This document shows, piece by piece, positions 32,866-44,223 of a stretch of DNA of 64,000 nucleotides. Within the stretch, counting starts at the first letter, position 1. Each line of letters starts with the position of its first letter. A program made the position numbers and the translations under genes. The notes beneath the pieces were generated by a model. The model was not told the DNA's origin and did not search any database. It saw only the letters and a list, made by a program, of their open reading frames with translations. The DNA is from Loripinus fragilis (lineage: Eukaryota > Mollusca > Bivalvia > Lucinida > Lucinidae): positions 63,309,066-63,373,065 of the forward strand of contig OZ026524.1 of the NCBI GenBank assembly GCA_964019695.1, in the 5' to 3' direction.

Positions 32866-34213
32866 TGTTTTTCACTTTAGGTCCCTGGAATACTTGATTT
32901 TAAGCGATGAGTTCAAATTTTAGCGTTTGTGTGAAAATGAAATGCTTTTATACAGTCTATTAGTTGAGCATGTTAATTTCAGTTTATGAAAATGAAATTT
33001 TGACAGGTTCAGCTTAATTGATTTTACCATATTGAGTGTAAATTGTAGCCATTTATGTATCATATATGTTAAGATATTTGAGAAAATAATGAGTGGCGGT
33101 TTAGAAGTATCGTTCAGTATATCTTTTTTTGAAGATATTTCTTGTTATTGCCTACATTCGCTATGTCCTAGGCGTCACTGGCTTGGGCAGGTTCATTGAG
33201 ATATGTTAAAGTGAATATTCACCCTTTTTTCAAATGCAATTTTACAGAGCTTTACATCATGATAAGAATAATTCCTCATCAAATAAATGTGAAAGCTCTT
33301 CAATTAGCCTATAATTGATTACTTTCACTTGTCTCTGGAGTCCAGTCATTTTGTCAGGCCAATGAGCTCCAGACATGTGTAATGGAGTCACTATAACCTA
33401 ATTACAAACATCCAGAGTAGTATCATAAAGTTTTGATAATGGTTAAAATTCATAGGTTTTCATAGTGTAGTATTTAAGCAAGCACAAGGTTTTTTGAGTA
33501 TATTTTGATACATGGGCAGATGTTTGAAGATCATTCTAAAATAAAAACCATAAGCACTAACTATTCCTTCAGCAGACGATATATTTTGTAAATACTAGCT
33601 TTTATTTTCTTTAATTTGGATATAATAAGACATAAAAATTAAATTGAAATTTTCTGAAAAATCATATTAATACGTATCTTTTGATTATACATAACATTCT
33701 ACTTTTACATTGACTGTAACCAAAAAGAATTACCCATACTCCTGTATTTAAATGATTGCAATATTTGTTTACGGAGCCTCTAAAATCTCCAGAGATAAGG
33801 TGCCTCCGTGAATCAGTGACTGGCTGACACAGATGCTTGATTTCCTGCTATTTAACGCTGATTACTTTAAGATGTCTGCTCCCTGATGTTTGGATAAAAG
33901 CAACAAATACTGCTAAAATTATCTTGCCAGGTATAAATGATCGAAGTGTAAATTAAATTAGTACATTTTAAAATATTTTTTTATTATTTAGGTAAAAAGT
34001 TAAAAACCATGTACATACAGGGACGTAGCTTGCCTAAAATTCAATGTACGCAATTGTGGGAACGTGGTTAATGGATTAATGCATAATCCCTTGTGTGGGT
34101 TAAAGAATCCTACGGTAATTTAGATATGGTTACTTGCAGGCTTTTATCCTGCAACCCGGAGTTTACAAATTACACATGCCGATAATGCTCGTGAGGGCGT
34201 CAGCCAGCATATA

Positions 34214-34214
34214 G

Positions 34215-34249
<35 letters not shown>

Positions 34250-34250
34250 G
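34214..34250 (+). repeat. (GAAA)n microsatellite
   Basis: About nine AAAG units just outside the older inverted-repeat element. Confidence 0.9.
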
Positions 34251-35227
34251 AGGGAGAATTTACAAACAACGTAGACCCAGATGAGACGAAAATGCGGCGT
34301 CTCATCAGGGTCGGCGCGTTTTGCCGTGTTAAGAACATTCTTGCATGGTTACGCTGGACAATACTTTAATCGTACACTTACGCCCGCGTATTTGTCCTGC
34401 GAATTCGCGTTTCATGTGCGTTTCCAACGCATTGTACGTGCGTTGAGTGTAAATTGCGTATGAAACGCGAATCAACGTATTTCGAAACTCATGAATATTC
34501 ATTAGCAGCCCTCTAACGCGTTTCAACGATAAAATATGCGTTTCATCCTTTAGCCAATCAAATCGTTTTGTTACAACGCAGTAATGCGTAAACCAATCAA
34601 AATTGAGTTGACCTTGCTCAATGTTTACATTGTTATTCACGGTTTAACTTTGCTTTGAATATTTCTGATAAGACTTGTCTTGCAAATCTCCATTCCCGTT
34701 TCCTTTGAGTTTTAAAGCCCAGTTTGAATCAAATATCTCACTCCATTCATTGATCAATATTTTTAGCCGACTATCACGACTTTTCAGTGGAGAATTTAAT
34801 GGAGTTACTCAAGGCCGAAAAATGAATATATAACAGTAAAATCACATCGATATTCATCAGATATAGATCTATAATTAGTCTCTTTTAGTGCCCAATGTAA
34901 AATATTTTTCTTAAAACAACGACATGAAGCAAATGAATTGCAAATATGTCGCACTGCATTCAATTTTGTTTCTTGGGATTCGCATCAAACAATTTCGAAC
35001 TTTCAGATTGGGTCAACTGAGATTAGATGCAAACTCTCCTTGTTAAGTAAAATAATCAAGCCAAACTCACTTGTTGACATTCTAACTGAATAGATCTCTC
35101 TCAAAAGAAAAAAGAAGGCACTCAAAAGCAATTGCATGTACCCAGGCCTCACCTGATCAGTCCTAAAATAAAAGTAGAGCAGTATATCCAGTTCTGCCCA
35201 TCTAACCTGCTCAGGAGGTAGAAACTG

Positions 35228-36812
35228 ACACCGCTTAAACAACCTGTACCCCTGCTCGACAGTGCCAAAGAGGTAGGTTCAGACCCCATTTAAACAGCCT
35301 GCACCACAGTGCCCGGGAGGTAGGTGCCGACACCGCTTATACAGCCTGCACCCTTGCAACACAGTGCCCGGCAGGTAGGTTCCAACACTGCTTAAACAGC
35401 CTGCATCACAGTGCCAGCAGGTAGGTTCCGAAATCTGCACTCCTGCAGCACAGTGCCGGCAAATAGGTTGCGACACTGCTTAAACAGCTACACCCCTGCA
35501 TCACAGTGCCTGGCAGGTAGGTTCCAACACCGCTTAAACAGCTGCACCCCTGCAACACAGTGCCAGCAGATAGGTTGGGACACTGCTTAAACAGCTGCAC
35601 CCCTGCAACACAGTGCCGGTATGTAGGTTTGAACACTGCTTAAACAGCTGCACCCTTGCAACACAGTGTCGGTAGATAGGTTTCGACACCGCTTAAACAG
35701 CTGCACCTCTGCAACACAGTGCCAGCAGATAGGTTTTGACACCACTTAAACAGCTGCATCCCTGCAGCACAGTGCGGGCAGATAGGTTGCGACACCGCTT
35801 AAACAGCTGCAGCATAGGGTCGGCAAATAGGTTGCGACACTGCTTTAACAGCTACACCCCTGCAGCACAGTGCCTGGCAGGTAGGTTCCAGCACCCCTTA
35901 AACAGCTGCACCTCTGCAACACAGTGCCGGCAGATAGGTTTCGACACCACTTAAACAGCTGAACCTCTGCAACAAAGTGCCGGCAGATAGCTTTCAACAC
36001 CACTTAAACAGCTACACCTCTGCAACACAGTCCCGGCAGATAGGTTTCGACACCACTTAAACAGCTGCATCCCTGCAGTACAGTGCCCGGCAGATAGGTT
36101 GGGACACCGCTTAAACAGCTGCACCTCTGCAACACAGTGCCGGCAGATAGGTTTTGACACCGCTTAAACAGCTGCACCTCTGCAACACAGTGCCAGCAGA
36201 TAGGTTTCAACCCCACTTAAACAGCTTAACCTCTGCAACACAGTCCCGGCAGATAGGTTTCGATACCACTTAAACAGCTGCACCCCTGCAGCACAGTGCC
36301 GGCAGGTAGGTTTCGACACCACTTAAACAGCTGCACCCCTGCAGCACAGTGCCAGCAGATAGGTTGCGACACCGCTTAAACAGCTGCACCTCTGCAGCAC
36401 AGTGCCCGCAGATAGGTTGCAACACTGCTTAAACAGCTGCACCTCTGCAGCACAGTGCCCGCAGAAAGGTTTTGACACCACTTAAACAGCTGCACCCCTG
36501 CAGCACAGTGCCGGCAGATAGGTTTCGACACCGCTTAAAAAGCTATACCCCTGCAACACAGTCCTGGCAGATAGGTTTTGACACCACTAAAACAGCTGCA
36601 CCACTGCAGCACAGTGCCCGGCAGATAGGTTGCGACACCGCTTAAACAGCTGCACCCCTGCAGCACAGTCCCCAGCAGTTAGGTTGCGACACTGCTTAAA
36701 CAGCTGCACCCCACAACACAGCGCAGGCAGATAGGTTGTGACACCACTTAAACAGCTGAACCCCTGCTGTACAGTGCCCGGCAGATAGGTTCCGACACTG
36801 TTTAAACAGCCT
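35228..36812. repeat. Minisatellite, about 53-54 bp period, about 30 copies
   Basis: The unit carries CTTAAACAGCTGCACCCCTG, then CAACACAGTGCCGGCAGATA and GGTTTCGACACC. Most units are 53-54 bp. On the minus strand 54-bp units read as an 18-residue repeat (LPGTVLQGCSCLSGV), but 53-bp units break the frame, so coding is unlikely. Confidence 0.9.
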
Positions 36813-37480
36813 TCTTTCTCTCCCTCTTTCTCTGTCTCTGAAACAGTGCCTTCTGTGAGGCTTGGACCCGGAACCTCATCAACTGAAGACCCAAATTTAA
36901 TCGAGCCAGTTTGAAGAGATTGATCGATAAAGACTTCAAGCTAATTATTTGATCAAAATGCAGCCGGTTCAGGTTCTGAAAGTTGATCCCAAGGCCTGAT
37001 AACACAGAATTACGGACCTGTTTGATATGGTTGGACTAAACACGATGAACTGGTCCACATATTTGAATTGTAACCGATGTTAAACAAATGTCATGGGATG
37101 TGAAGTCAGCTGACATGAAATATCTCGCAACGATGGCCATAAATGAGTGAGTGCCATTGACACAAAAAAGAAAAAAGAAACGATAAACAAAGCATTTCGT
37201 AGGATAATGTTTTCGCTGTTTTCTTGGTTTCAATAATAAAATTATCATTGATTTACATGGCCACGCAATTGAACCTTTTTGATTGGGTATGTATAAATAA
37301 GAGACTTTTACAGGAGGACCAGAGGGACAAGGACCAGTCCCTCAGGGACCAAATGGTATAAAAGAAAGACCAATTAATGACTTATTAATAGAGGGACCAG
37401 GTAACGGGAGAACCACAAAGTGTGTTATTAATTAGAACCTGACCAGTATCCCTGCCTCTTATCAGCCTGTGCATAATTTG

Positions 37481-40400
37481 ATTTACATAATGGTGCAATC
37501 AATCTCATAAAAAGAAGAAACAAAACAAATTTGAACAGAAAAAAAATACTATGACAACGATAATAATAATATAAATGTGATAAAATTTCGTATTTCTTAT
37601 GAATCATCTACTTGTATTTACCACTGATTGATTCATATGGCATTTTAGTCGTCTTGTGAAGTCAATTTCAGTGTACTAGCTCTTTTATAGTAGATGATTC
37701 AGGGAATTAAAGCAGGTTTTTCACACAGGCATGTCAATTATGTTACACAAGTTAAGCTTTCACAGCACCATTATCAATGTGTGATGTACATTAAACATAA
37801 ACATGTACAATGCGTCTGTGACAGTCTTTGATTTTTTTTCAAACTAAAACCCTTTTTTCAACCAAAGCATTCGTCTTAATTGATTTTCTTGAAATCAGAA
37901 ACTTCCAAATCATTGAACTGGTGTGTACCCAAGATTTGCGAGCATAAGCTGAATGCCTATGACTGTGTAGCATCGACTCCGGAACTTGGTACTAACTTAA
38001 TTTAATTGATTGTCAACACAGACATGGCACGTAGTGGGGTGAGTCAAGCATTTTTCCAATGGTTTGTAATAAGTGCCTACCTTCGAAATGAATATAATTT
38101 GATTTTAGAGATGTCAAACGCTTGTCCATGCCCAAAAATCAAATTTTCTTGCTGTAAGTTACAAAACATCGTGAAACATTGCCAGCTGGAACCGCTAAAA
38201 ACAACCCGTCCCATCCAAAAATGTTAGTTTTTTTTGGTGTTAAAAAGCATTTTCCACCTCCTTTTCAATGCCAAAATAATGAGCATATTGGAAATCAACT
38301 TCTATAATATTTCGTTTGCAACGATCTCAATTGGACTGATATATTATCAAAAACGAAAAACACTTGGAAGACGGCAATTCGCCAGTTCGAAGTACAGCAA
38401 CTTGAAAAAAAAACAAAAAAAAAACATTAAATTTACAGTACGGAAATTTGCATCGACATGATGGTCCGTGAAAACACCTGAACCGCCCAAATCACCCTAA
38501 ACGACCACCAAAACCAGCCTCTCCGGATTCAAACCATCTTCTGTCCCCTTCACACGCCTCCTCCAAACACCTCAGCACCAAAACTACATACAAACAGAAT
38601 AGATATGGGCCAGCACACGGCATTTTGGTACTTATCGCATATTCGCAAAAACTTTATTTATGCTCACGCTGACGAATCTTACGAAGACTTTATCTACATC
38701 AATACATCTGTTTTATGTATGAGAGCAGCAAAGGCTCTAGCGATGGCATGAATGTACAGGCTAGTCTGAGCGTTGACTGCTCGCATATGATGCGATAAGC
38801 ACCTAAATCCCATGTACCTGCGTGGATTTAGATAATTAAAACAGACTTCAATAAGTGGTTGTTTCATAAAACGTACATACGTAAGTAGGTAAGTGGCTAT
38901 GTATGTACGTATGTACGCGCGTGCGTACGCATGCATGTATGCATAATAATTTGGGATGAGCCTTTATTTCGGCAAGATTTGACACTTCTTTCCTGCAAAA
39001 AAATCTGCAATAAAGGTTGTGTGAGGAGTGGAGCTTGGAGTGGCGGGCGTTTGTATGGAACTAAGTTTCCAGCGCTGGCTCAGAAAAAGCCTGAACATCC
39101 GTTCAGCCCGAGAACAGTCTAGATTACCCATAAGATGAACTAGATAGCGGGAGGAGGGCAGTCACTTAGACTAAAAAGAGCAATCGCTTGGCGTAAATCT
39201 AAATTTCAGAGATTTCTGTACATTGATCCCGAGGTTATAAAACGTTTCATGCTCAACTCACATGAGAATGAAATTTCAAATGCTCATAAAACTAAAATGC
39301 TGACGTTTGAAGATTATTCTAGCTTTTAAACTCTCAGATGTGGTATCAATCATAGTAATAAATGTTAGAATGTCAACAATTGGTGGCATTTTAACATTTA
39401 TGAGCATGATAAATTTTATGTTCATTTGGGTTGAGCATGAAAAAAAATTATAGTCTAGGGACCTGGATTAGATAGTGTATGGTACTCTTGACATATCCTG
39501 TGCCATACCAGGCAGCTATTCAATGTCGCAAACAGGAAGCTCGTTAGCACGAACTAACCTGTCGCCTTTCGCTCGGTGCACACTGGGATTTAGTCGCCAT
39601 TTTTATTAAAATATATTTTGCGATTACTGCTTGCGTGACTCGGAGCTTTACATTCAGAAAATATTGACTTAAAGAGAAATGATTAACTGTCAAAAAATCA
39701 ACTTTTTGCTATTTTTAACAATAAAATCTGTCACTACAGCAGTGCGAGAATTGAACGGGACTAGCCAAATATCGCTAGTTACCCATGATGCAAAGGGCGA
39801 AATGCGAGAGATCTAGATGAGATATCGTCAGGTCTCGCGAGAATGGGCAGCTATTATCATTTTAGCAATCATTCAGCCCTTAAGGGCAATTGCGGGAAAT
39901 ACTTCCCGCATTAAGATCTTTTTAATTCTTTGCACACAGTTTGTTTTATGTATGGACTGTCGATTTATGAAATAAAAAGGATATGTCACCACGCTCGATT
40001 TTTCATAATCTGACATTGAAGTTTTCAGCATTTTACCAATTTTCTGAAAAAAAAACCAAGTCCTTAGTATTAAGTTAAAATAAGTGTAATCGCCACCCAG
40101 CTTCTTTATCATGTTTATTTTAATTTTAATTATTACTCACGCCACCAAGCTTTAAAGGAAAAGTGAAAAATTATTTGTTTTCCCAAGCCGTGACAAGTAA
40201 ATGAATGATATATTTTGGAAATCCCCCCCAAATTAGGAAAACGATTTTTAGATTAAATTGTATATTAAAAAATCTGGCATTAACAATCTCAAAATTTTGT
40301 TTTTATTTCATAGACTTTTATATAACCTTTTAGAAAAAAGAATAAAAATTGGGGGTCACCAGACTAATTTTCTTTCAGGAGAGTAAAATTTACCCCTACC

Positions 40401-40501
40401 CCCACATATTTTGAGGATAATTCAATATATCATTGTGATCTACAGATAAAAAAATAATAAACTATTTTGATTTTAATCAGTTTGGATCGTTATTTTTCGC
40501 A
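37481..40501. other. Interior of the 6.7-kb element, no recognised gene
   Basis: It holds MITE C copy 2 and a GTAC/GTAT-rich low-complexity patch (about 38876-38945). No transposase motif was found on either strand. Confidence 0.5.
39245..39443. mobile_element. MITE family C, copy 2
   Basis: TTTCATGCTCAACTCA and its inverse GGGTTGAGCATGAAA are the ends. The interior has TTAACATTTATGAGCATGAT. Confidence 0.7.
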
Positions 40502-40577
40502 CCCTGAAAAATCAATACTTAACTTAAGTCTTCCTTAACTTTAAGGAGGCATTGTAATTCCGGGCCCAGATCTATAC
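40502..40577 (+). repeat. Dispersed repeat H, copy 2
   Basis: Near-identical to 27762-27832. It ends about 25 bp before the TIR element at 40601, much as copy 1 ends about 110 bp before the Tc1 element. Confidence 0.8.
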
Positions 40578-40600
40578 ATTTTTATGAATTTAATGTCATG

Positions 40601-41744
40601 TATACTTAAGGAATAAAGAAACGCAACAGACAAAAATACAATTTTTGCGTGCTTAAATGACGGTTTGGTGAAATCTTTTTTGAAAATTTCTTATTGAGTA
40701 TTTAAAGCATGTGATGAAATACCAAAACGTCATTTTAACGCTACATTTTACGCTACAATATGAAAACATATGAAAACGTAAAATGTGACGTTAACGTCAG
40801 AATAAAGATAAAGAAACCCCGTCTTTTCCATGTTTGGTTATTTGGCGTCGACTTGACAATATGCATATTAAACGAACGTCCAATCATATTCGTAATGCAG
40901 TCAAATATTGCGTCAAAACACGCTACTTGAATGGCAAGCTACACAATGGTAGTGGATAAACGATAAACGTCACTTAGAGCCGTCGGGTTTGGGTCGCTGG
41001 TGAATTAACGGCATAAGATAAACCTTGAGACATCAGAACATGCTTTCTTGCGAAAAACTGACTTTTCAGATACAGTAGAAAAACGCTGGTAAGGTGTTTT
41101 TATTGACGTTAGCCAAACAAAACACGGCATAATGCAGGAGAAAACATCTGATAACATGTTGAGAGTGAACATCAAATTTATTTTAACTGTAGCCTTAACT
41201 TTGTCACTGGACCACTTTATCATTAGAAAAACACATTAACATCATGGAAACAATTAAAACGTAGGATATCGAATTTTGACGTCAGAATTGAGTTTTTTGA
41301 CGTCTGAAGATCTCAAGTCATAATTCTTGAACAAAACGACCTTGAAATGAATAAATCTCAAGCAGAAAAGAAAGTTTACGTGTTTAACACAGTATTCAGA
41401 GTTGACGTTAATGACGTTAAGCCGTTTCAGAATCCCACAGAAACGTCGCCATTTGATCCTTTCCTTGATCCACAATCTATGCGAAGACTTTTTAAAATAA
41501 TAAACCGATGGTTGATTCAAACTGTGCTTTTATTGACCCTGTTTCAGCCGTTTACTACGGGGGTCAGGCTGGTTACACGCATACCAAAATGGCTAGGTTA
41601 TCAATAATTACGTTGAACCTGCTGTAATTTGACGGACACATACTGCTCCTTTGGATAGATATCATTTGCACTAAAAACTTGCATCATATTGTATGCTTAC
41701 AATGACTCGAAGTGTTTGTTGCGTTTCTTTATTCCTTAAGTATA
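40601..41744. mobile_element. TIR element with TA flanks, about 1.14 kb
   Basis: The 28-bp ends TATACTTAAGGAATAAAGAA (then ACGCAACA) at 40601 and its inverse at 41717-41744 are identical by eye. TA at both borders suggests a Tc1/mariner-type insertion. The interior has no recognisable transposase. It lies inside the 6.7-kb element. Confidence 0.75.
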
Positions 41745-41780
41745 TTTCAGAGAGAAAAAATAAAGCTGCAGTAATAAATA

Positions 41781-42782
41781 GGGGAGACAGGGGCTAGTGT
41801 GGCCCCGTTTTAGAAATAAACTATATATAATACTTTTCGAATGACTATTACCGCTAGCTCTGCGAAACCTTTATAGTAAAATAAGGCACACTTTCTAGGG
41901 CGGTACCGGTCCCTGTAAAACCCTTCGTATACGTGTATGTCTTTGTACGATAAAGGGTAAACTTCAGTCAAGGAGACCAGGCCATGATGGCCAAGCTTAC
42001 CCCACCAAGAGGTAAGTTCGTCCACCCCTTGGGGCAAGTTTGGCCAAAAGATTTGTCTTTGCCTATTATTACACAGTCAAACTTCTGAAAATACCAAGAA
42101 AATTTCAAGGCATTAACCTGACATACAAAACGATTTGAGGTGGTACTTCAAAATACAATTTAACCAATAGTGAGCATGAAAAATAGAACTAGAATCTAAA
42201 TACTTTTTAACATGTTAAAAATGCAGTAAAAGCCGAGTTAGTTCAGATGAACAATTCCTCTTTCAACAAATTGCTTGTTCTCTCTAAATATGAACACCCG
42301 TTACAAAGTGCGTACGTAGCACATAATACTCTGGCAAATATTTTGTCTATATAAGGGGCAAGTTTGCCTATGGGCCGAACCTGCCCCGTCGTAAGTGGCC
42401 GAACTAGCTCCTCATAGACTATTTCTAAATGGCATGTGACAGCTCCTTTCAGGATGCAGGAGATGAATTTAAAAATGTGTTATATCAGAGCATATTATCA
42501 TTTCGTTATAATCTCAGAATAATTACACATCTTTAGAAAAATAAAAAAGGTAGTTTCTATGGAAAATATACTCGTCATACGAGAAAACGAGTTTTAGGTA
42601 ACAAAATCAATGCATAACAAAATCAATGCATCATTCAAAAGTGCAGTCATTGTATACTCATGTAAACAAACTCGTCACAACTGATGTCCAAATATGTTTT
42701 TCAGCTCCATATCTTAATCTTCATGCTAAATATAGCCATAAGCCGAACATGCCCCGAGGCCGTACTAGCCCCGATCTCCCCC
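41781..42782. mobile_element. TIR element of about 1.0 kb (GGGGAGA ends)
   Basis: The left GGGGAGACAGGGGCTAGTGT and the inverted right GGGGAGATCGGGGCTAGTAC match over about 25 bp. Internal copies of GGGGCAAGTTTGGCC and GGGCCGAACCTGCCCC form subterminal repeats. The element starts 36 bp after the previous one. Confidence 0.6.
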
Positions 42783-43019
42783 ACCCAGTAATTATAAAAT
42801 TAAATCATGGCATGTTTTACCATCAAAACAGGTTTTATAGGCCTTGTTTTACGTAGCTTTCTAATTGCATATCTGCCTGTAATTTGTATCTTCAAAGATC
42901 CTGTTTTTCCCTTTAGCATGCTAAGTACTGTGAAGCTATCATATTGCTAATTAACGCCATTGCCAACTTTTGAGGTCGTTACCATAACGTCATGAGATGT
43001 TGATGTCATACCTATTTAT

Positions 43020-43211
43020 GGGGGCGCAGTGGCTCAGCGGTAGAGTGCTTGACTCGAGACCGAGGGGCCGCGAGTTCGAGCCTCACCGGCGTCACTGTGC
43101 TGTGTCCTTGAGCAAGACACATTTATCCTAGCTTAGTACTGGTTCAACCCAGGAAGACCCGCCCCTGTTTAACTGAAAGATTGTTGATGGGACGTAAAGA
43201 AACAAACAAAA
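43020..43211 (+). mobile_element. tRNA-derived SINE, full length, 13-bp TSD
   Basis: The head GGGGGCGCAGTGGCTCAGCG and B box GAGTTCGAGCC lead into the same core as the copy at 18946. CATACCTATTTAT flanks both ends (43007-43019 and 43212-43224). It lies inside the 6.7-kb element. Confidence 0.92.
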
Positions 43212-43288
43212 CATACCTATTTATATTAAGACAGAAAAATAAAAGTTTTAAGTTCTGTTTATTCCAGGGTAAAATCTTGCTTAAAATG

Positions 43289-43382
43289 TTTAAGCAGAGT
43301 ATACAGATCGTTTTATGTACGTACATGCATAAACTGTTTTAAGCAGAGTATACAGATCGTTTTATGTGCGTACATGCATGTA
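43289..43382 (+). repeat. Two tandem copies of about 48 bp
   Basis: TTTAAGCAGAGTATACAGAT then CGTTTTATGTACGTACATG appears twice, with one base changed in the second copy. Confidence 0.8.
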
Positions 43383-44223
43383 TATTTAAACTGGAAACAT
43401 TTCTTCCTGCAGTAAACATGTACCCATACTTAACATGCTAAATATATTAAAAATCAAATCAGATAAAGTGCACATAAAACATTAAAATAACACGACTGCA
43501 CTCGTGCGACGCAAATTCATTGGGTAAAATGCTTCTCAGATGACAATGAGAACTTTGACAGCAATTCGTTGTTTGCAGCATCACTCGCGTTGTCTTAATA
43601 TATGTGCGTATTATGTTTATCAAACTTGTAAAAAATGTAAATATATAGATCCACATAATAAAATAAAGGCTAAATTCAAATTACACACAATATGGGAAAA
43701 TTAATATTTTTATAGTTGTTGAAATCAAAGTCCTATCTAAGATTCTTATTTCCTCTGATAAAATATGGTCTGGAAACACAGATAATGCAAATTATGCACA
43801 GGCTGATAAGAGGCAGGGATACTGGTCAGGTTCTAATTAATCACACACTATGTGGTTCTCTCGTTACCTGGTCCCTCTATTAATAAGTCATTAATTGGTC
43901 CTACTTTTATACCATTTGGTCCCTGAGGGACCGGTCCTTGTCCCTCTGGTCCTCCTGTAAAAGTCTCTTATTTATACATACCCTTTTTGATTGGCTGTTC
44001 AACAATGCGTTTCTACGTGAATTGTACGTTGAACTGCGTTGCTATACTTGGGTTATTGATTGGTTAACAGGTAAATGCGTTGCACTGCAGTTCAACGCGT
44101 ATCGAAAGTGGGCTTTGATTGGATTTTCAAAATTCGCGTTGGAAAACTAATGCGTATTACGTGCGTTTTCAATGCGTTTTCAACGCGAATTCGACAAGGA
44201 CAAATAGATGGGCGGTAGTGTAC

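Larger units (their letters stand above)
29635..34213. other. Gene-free stretch with dispersed repeats
   Basis: Apart from the repeats listed at 30070, 30226, 30665, 31868 and 32526, I see no coding exon. A 30-bp inverted pair (CTGAACGAAACTTCTAAACC near 31914 and its inverse near 33095) may mark a 1.2-kb decayed element. Confidence 0.5.
37285..43983. mobile_element. 6.7-kb element with 196-bp TIRs and 9-bp TSD (Mutator-like)
   Basis: Terminal inverted repeats at 37285-37480 and 43788-43983 differ at only about six positions by eye. They start GGGTATGTATAAATAAGAGA. The flanks TTTTTGATT at 37276-37284 and 43984-43992 form a perfect 9-bp target duplication. Long TIRs plus 9 bp are the hallmark of Mutator-like elements (established knowledge). 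No transposase frame is recognisable, and the interior is full of later insertions, so this copy is probably non-autonomous. Confidence 0.8.
34372..44223. mobile_element. Older inverted-repeat element, split by a nested insertion
   Basis: Left GTACACTTACGCCCGCG (34372) and inverted right GTACACTACCGCCCATC (ending 44223) share a 45-bp end that includes TATTTGTCCT and GAATTCGCGTT. Both ends continue into about 200 bp rich in AACGC/GCGTT and CCAATCA. Removing the nested 6.7-kb element and one duplication leaves about 3.1 kb. No coding frame is recognised, and the target duplication is not clear. Confidence 0.5.

Noticed and set aside
35406..36216. Cys-rich minus-strand frames in the minisatellite
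   Set aside because: Frames last only while units stay at 54 bp and are broken by 53-bp units. No start, splice site or flanking coding sequence supports a gene.
41347..41607. An 86-codon frame inside the TACTTAAGG element
   Set aside because: It could be a transposase remnant, but no DDE or helix-turn-helix motif is visible, so no function is claimed.
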